Source: Ciona savignyi (lineage: Eukaryota; Chordata; Ascidiacea; Phlebobranchia; Cionidae). From it: a DNA stretch of 64,000 nucleotides. The translations under genes were made by a program, and so were the position numbers. Below, in pieces: positions 60,063-64,000 of this stretch; within the stretch, counting starts at the first letter, position 1, and each line of letters opens with the position of its first letter. The stretch is from NCBI GenBank assembly GCA_000149265.1, contig CH000162.1:239096-303095 (forward strand), written 5' to 3'. The notes beneath the pieces are model-generated. The model was not told where the DNA came from, did no database searches, and was given only the letters and a program-made list of their open reading frames with translations.

Positions 60063-60658
60063 GGACTGTTGGTGTTTGGTCAAAGTGTTGGCGAATTGGC
60101 GAAATAGTTTGTGTGGTGTTGTTGCAAATAACAAACTTTTCAAGAGCATAAATCACTTTTTTATCAGGTGGTTGTGCCTTTTCCGCATAGGCTGTTTGTG
60201 TGCTGGGAAAGCATAGAGTAGACAAGTAATCCAAGAAGAAGCTTTGACAAGCTACTTCGAACTGATTAAGAACTTTTCTGTCATCTGGTTGCAATGCCAC
60301 AGGCTGCACTTCCCAGTTTGGGGGAATCTTTTTACGGCAAATAGGGCAGCTTTGTTCAGGATTTCCCACTGGAACACATGCTTGGCAAATGTAATGCCTA
60401 CAAGGAAGCTTTACTGGTTTAACCAACTTATCTTTTTTGCAGACTCTGCATTGTAGTGTTTCCCATGAGCACAAAAGTTTTAATTTTATTTCTTGCAGGC
60501 ATCGTTTTAAAGTTTTTGTCAAAATATTCAAAAAACGAATGTCAGATAGATCTTGAATTGTTCGGGCTCCAGACCATAAACGTCTAGCTAAAGGTGCTAG
60601 CGTGGCTAAATATTTCTGAGCAGTTACAGGTAGGCGAAGCATTTGGCACAAGCTGCTC
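60063..60658 (-). CDS. RNF213: RNF213-like gene, RING finger segment
   Basis: Minus-strand frame with a C3HC4-type RING finger at 60337-60450: CRVCKKD, PCRHYICQAC, CPICRKK. This is the catalytic-module RING of RNF213-type E3 ligases. Downstream comes a helical stretch ending FDQTPTVRS, right where the composite element begins. The matching continuation (ILQLLLRCN) starts on the other side at about 58170. Removing the element plus one ATGAAC leaves these frames off by one base, so simple excision would not restore the reading frame. Upstream the frame meets the long E3-module segment through a frameshift near 60655. Confidence 0.8.
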
Positions 60659-62283
60659 CAAAAACATTTGAACGAACACAATTCTTCTCCAGGACTCTTT
60701 TAGTTTGGAGGATGTAGATTTATTTAACAAAATTGCCTCAGCCACATGCTTAGCTTTTGATACCACATCTTTCCACTTTTCACAGAAATCGACTTTGTCA
60801 ATTTTAGGTACACCATCCACAAGATATTTCACAAGTGAATCAAATGCAGACAATGCAACAACAAAAGTGTCTTGGTTTGTCTGATCTTCTACCCATTGGT
60901 CAACATCCCTCAAAATTTCCGGCTGAAAATTTAAGACCTCAGATAACACTTTTAACTGTGCATTTGATTCCATGAATAAAACAAAAGCTTCAAGTACAGC
61001 ATTGTGTTTTGGGCCATTTTTATTTCTGTAACCCCGAAACAGTGCAAGCATGCATTTTTGAACTGCTTGATATTCTTCCATAGAAGCATCCTCTTTGTAT
61101 AGAATGTGAGTCAGATCACTTATATAACAAGTAACATTGTTTATTGTGTCTGTTTCTGCTGCTGCGTTAAGTATGGGTTGAAGCTGAGAATGAGAAACCT
61201 TGTTGAAAAATGCAACTGGCATGTTATTGCGTCCTTTTAGCATATTCCAACTGTTAACCAGTTCCTCAGTAATCCTTCTACTAAAAGGAAATCTACAGTT
61301 GAATCGATTTTGTGAGTTGACAATTAAGTTCAAGTTCTTATCATATCTGGGCCAAGACAATCCCTTGGTAATAAAAGGGCTCTGAAATGTTTCAAGCCAA
61401 AGATTTAAAGATGCTTTATTGTCCTGTCTGAGCAAATCCAAGTTGTTGTCACCATCGGTAATTCGTATAATGACGGCAATGGCAGTTGACACCAAGTTTC
61501 TTAGTTTAAGCCACAGGGTTTTACGAAATGTTCCACCTTCCTGTAATGCATGCGGAGAACAAGCTTCTTGAACAACCCAGTCATCATTTTCCATTGATTT
61601 TTCCCTTTTTTCCAAAAGGTAAATAATATGCTTGGACAGAATACTAAAAAACGGCTTACCAGTCTGTGTGGTTTCAAGCAGTTGCAGAATTTTCACTCTA
61701 TTTCTAGTCATTGAAGTTTCTTTGTTCTGAAGTTTTGCAACTGCATGTGGAATACTGGCTTTTATCAAGTAATTAATGTCCAACACTGGGCTGTTGTTTT
61801 GCATAGATATTGATTGGTTCATATCTTGCACACCCAATTCCAAACTTCCCTGCAGAACATTCAAGACTGATAGGTTCCAGAACTTTGAGGCACATGCAAT
61901 ATAACCTTTTACCGGCCTTAGTTCATCCACATACACTGTCTGGCATTCTTGACTGTGAAAACTGGTGTATGATTTGTTAGTACCTGCTATTCCAGTCTGT
62001 CTTTCTAATGTGAAGAGAAATGCAATGATGGCCAAAGAATTTCTGTTTGCAAGTTGTGCCTTTGCTTCCTTAACCTTGTTCATTGCACAATATTTCGCAC
62101 ATGTAATTAGGTTGCTGTGCTTTTGCACTTGTGAACATTGAATAAGGAGAACAAAAGTAGAGCATGTGGTTGCAGCCTCACTTCCGAATGCAAAGTTAAA
62201 GAATTCATCAATTCTTCCAGAATATTCTCTCTCACTCTGAAACTGTTCCAAAGTCAGTAACATGATTCGATTTTTTGGCAAAC
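60584..62283 (-). CDS. RNF213: RNF213-like gene, long linker between AAA and RING domains
   Basis: About 565 codons open on the minus strand, starting around LTLEQFQSEREYS. The content (VDELRPVKGYI, SWRRIVFVQMFLEQL) fits the helical region after the ATPase core in RNF213. It continues the AAA segment after a one-base loss in an A run near 62285-62290. It leaves frame again near 60655, where MFLEQL should run into CQMLRL. It would be one exon in an intact gene. Confidence 0.75.
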
Positions 62284-64000
62284 TTAGTTTTGATCTTCTA
62301 ATTTAAGCCTGTCTTGTTCACTAAGAATGTGGGAATGGGATAAAATTTCAAAGACATGTATTCGGCCAAGTTTAGCTTTTTCCATTTCTCTTGATAACAA
62401 CATGCTTAAACTGTCATGCTGCTGTTCCTTAGAGTATATGTTAAACAGATCTGCACATATCTTACTAAGGTTTGATTTTGGTAGCCTGAACATAGCATCC
62501 ATAGAAGCACTTTGTAAAAGAGTTCTTTAAACATTGTGAAACAATGTGGTTTCGTCTTGATCACCCATTGCTTCAGTTGCTAGCACAGCTGATGCAACAG
62601 TATCATGATGGTAACCTGTGAATGCATCGGGCTCTGTGAATGACTTTTCCGGGTTGTTGGTACCAGTGATTTTAGAAAACTGACCGACCCATTCTTTTAA
62701 TCGATTAAACAGATTTATTTGTGGATCAGACAGAATACTCTGCATGTCAAAGACATGTTTTTCCAATCGATTAATCAGTGGAATTGGAAATTCGTTGTAA
62801 ACAATGTCCTGCTCCTCAATCACCACCAGTTTAAACTTCTTTGCTATTCGGCATTTTACACGATGTCCTCCAAAACCAAGATCTACATAGCGCTGGTCGG
62901 CAAATGTCACATAGTGTTGATTAAGTGCATCATAGAGGGATTCATATAGATCACGGAGATTTAAAAGCACAACTGCTCGACCAGACTCCATGCAAACTTT
63001 AATTCTATTAATGTTACGGCAAACCTCGGTATAGTCGTGATCTCTTGGAAAACTGGAGCAAAAGATCACTTGATAATCCTTAAAATCACCCATAACACGA
63101 GTCAGCAGGCTGATGGCTGAATATTGCTTCGTTAGCAAAAGAAGATGGCGACTATTACATGCCTGTTGCAAATTATTTTGGATTAAAGTTTCAACTGACG
63201 TTCTTGGCCTGTGTACTTGATTGTACACTGTCAACAGATGTTTTTCAAATACATCCCAGGTAGATACCGGACTTCCACTAAAATTTCTGATAACCAAAGG
63301 AGCTATGTCACTAACCATGATGTTTCCATTTTGAAGTACCAAAGAAAACATCATTTTCAGTAAGCTATAGTAATCCCTAAGGCCAAAAAACTCCTTGTCT
63401 TGTTTTCTGTAGATTTCCAAGTAAGCTGATGTAAGTGCTTTAAGAGATTTGTTAACTTTTTTAATTTTTTCCTTGTCAGAATGAAAAATACCTTCGGCTG
63501 TCACATGTAAATCATCCTTTGTTGGATCTCCTCTTGTCACATAAATCCCTCGGTTCATTTTAGCAGGATCTAGCGCCCAGTTGGAAATCCCTACAAATCC
63601 CAATTTGTTATGACTTGGAACTTCCCCAGTTATTCCAACTTCTAACAAAGGATGAAGAACCTTTAGAGGCATTTTGGGAGAGTCTTCTGCAAGTCCTATT
63701 TCATCCAGAACAACCACTGCCACATATTTGTCCAAATCTTTATTTTTTTGAAGTTGAGCACATTGAGAGAAAATCATTTCAATTCCTGCTGCATCGGACA
63801 CAGTACTGGATTGGTAGGAGAATACTTGAATCTGTTTTAATTTGCGGAAAAACTCATTTGTGGAATTCCGACCTTGCATTGCATCGGTAACCATGGTTTT
63901 TGCCAGTGTCTTAGAACTGCCAGGTTTTCCGACAAGAAACAAAGGAATTCGCATCTCCGCACAAGTTATAATCATGAACACATTTTCTCTCAGGGCTTCA
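62284..64000 (-). CDS. RNF213: RNF213-like gene, AAA+ ATPase segment, cut by the window end
   Basis: The frame is open from the window edge (AlaLeuArgGluAsn ahead of VFMIITCAEM). It carries Walker A GKPGSSKT at about 63907-63930 and Walker B VVVLDEIG near 63695-63720. GFVGISNWALDPAKMNRG and KEFFGLRDYYS are diagnostic of RNF213 ATPase units. A TAA at 62527-62529 interrupts it where relatives have Lys (VKR... would follow from AAA), and the same frame then continues for 80 codons (RTLLQSAS ... LEDQN). The 5' part of the gene lies beyond the window. An active ATPase module looks intact, but the stop cod would truncate it before the RING. Confidence 0.85.

Overview
The window looks like nuclear DNA of an invertebrate chordate, most likely a tunicate close to Ciona. 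The DNA is AT-rich and the genes carry many short introns with GT/AG ends. The proteins are chordate-like (CYP4-type P450s, an ANKRD29-like ankyrin protein, a 4CL-like acyl-CoA synthetase, an RNF213-like giant E3 ligase), and one family of tRNA-derived SINEs recurs about a dozen times. Nothing bacterial was seen. All gene models were spliced by eye; exon phases were checked by length, and no search was run.

Layout. 1-1935: no gene seen. 1936-7277 (+): an 11-exon CYP4-type P450. 9415-13877 and 15861-21325 (-): two tandem P450 paralogues with the same 11-exon plan; the first carries one- or few-base insertions that rewrite its C-helix and shift its C-terminus. 22839-28549 (-): an ANKRD29-like gene built almost entirely of 33-codon exons, with a separate 5-exon gene (26260-27690, -) inside its 3.1 kb first intron. 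A decayed copy of its last exon at 14998-15086 shows that the P450 duplication carried along the 3' end of this neighbour. 30904-31725 (-): a small 3-exon gene for a predicted 66-residue secreted peptide with a TATA box. 34064-38848 (-): a 12-exon 4CL-like acyl-CoA synthetase with one apparent one-base deletion in a G run.

38849-51978 is a transposon-rich stretch: a solo LTR, a dead LINE interrupted by a SINE, an internally deleted Ty3-type LTR element (gag, protease start, integrase tail), a composite element with internal ~335 bp tandem units, a zinc-finger ORF fragment, a GC-rich island of unknown origin, and several SINEs.

51979-64000 (-) is the 3' part of an RNF213-like gene: an AAA+ ATPase segment (Walker A and B), a RING finger and an RZ zinc finger, followed by 13 further small exons. 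The large exon has a nonsense codon and two frameshifts, and a second copy of the composite element (58174-60056) sits between the RING and RZ segments. A young non-autonomous hAT element lies in a later intron.

The P450s and the acyl-CoA synthetase would act on fatty acids and other hydrophobic acids, at the ER and in acyl activation respectively. RNF213-type proteins act in cytosolic ubiquitylation linked to lipid droplets and immunity. No direct operon-like link between these genes is visible. Several disruptions fall in homopolymers and could be sequence errors rather than real mutations.
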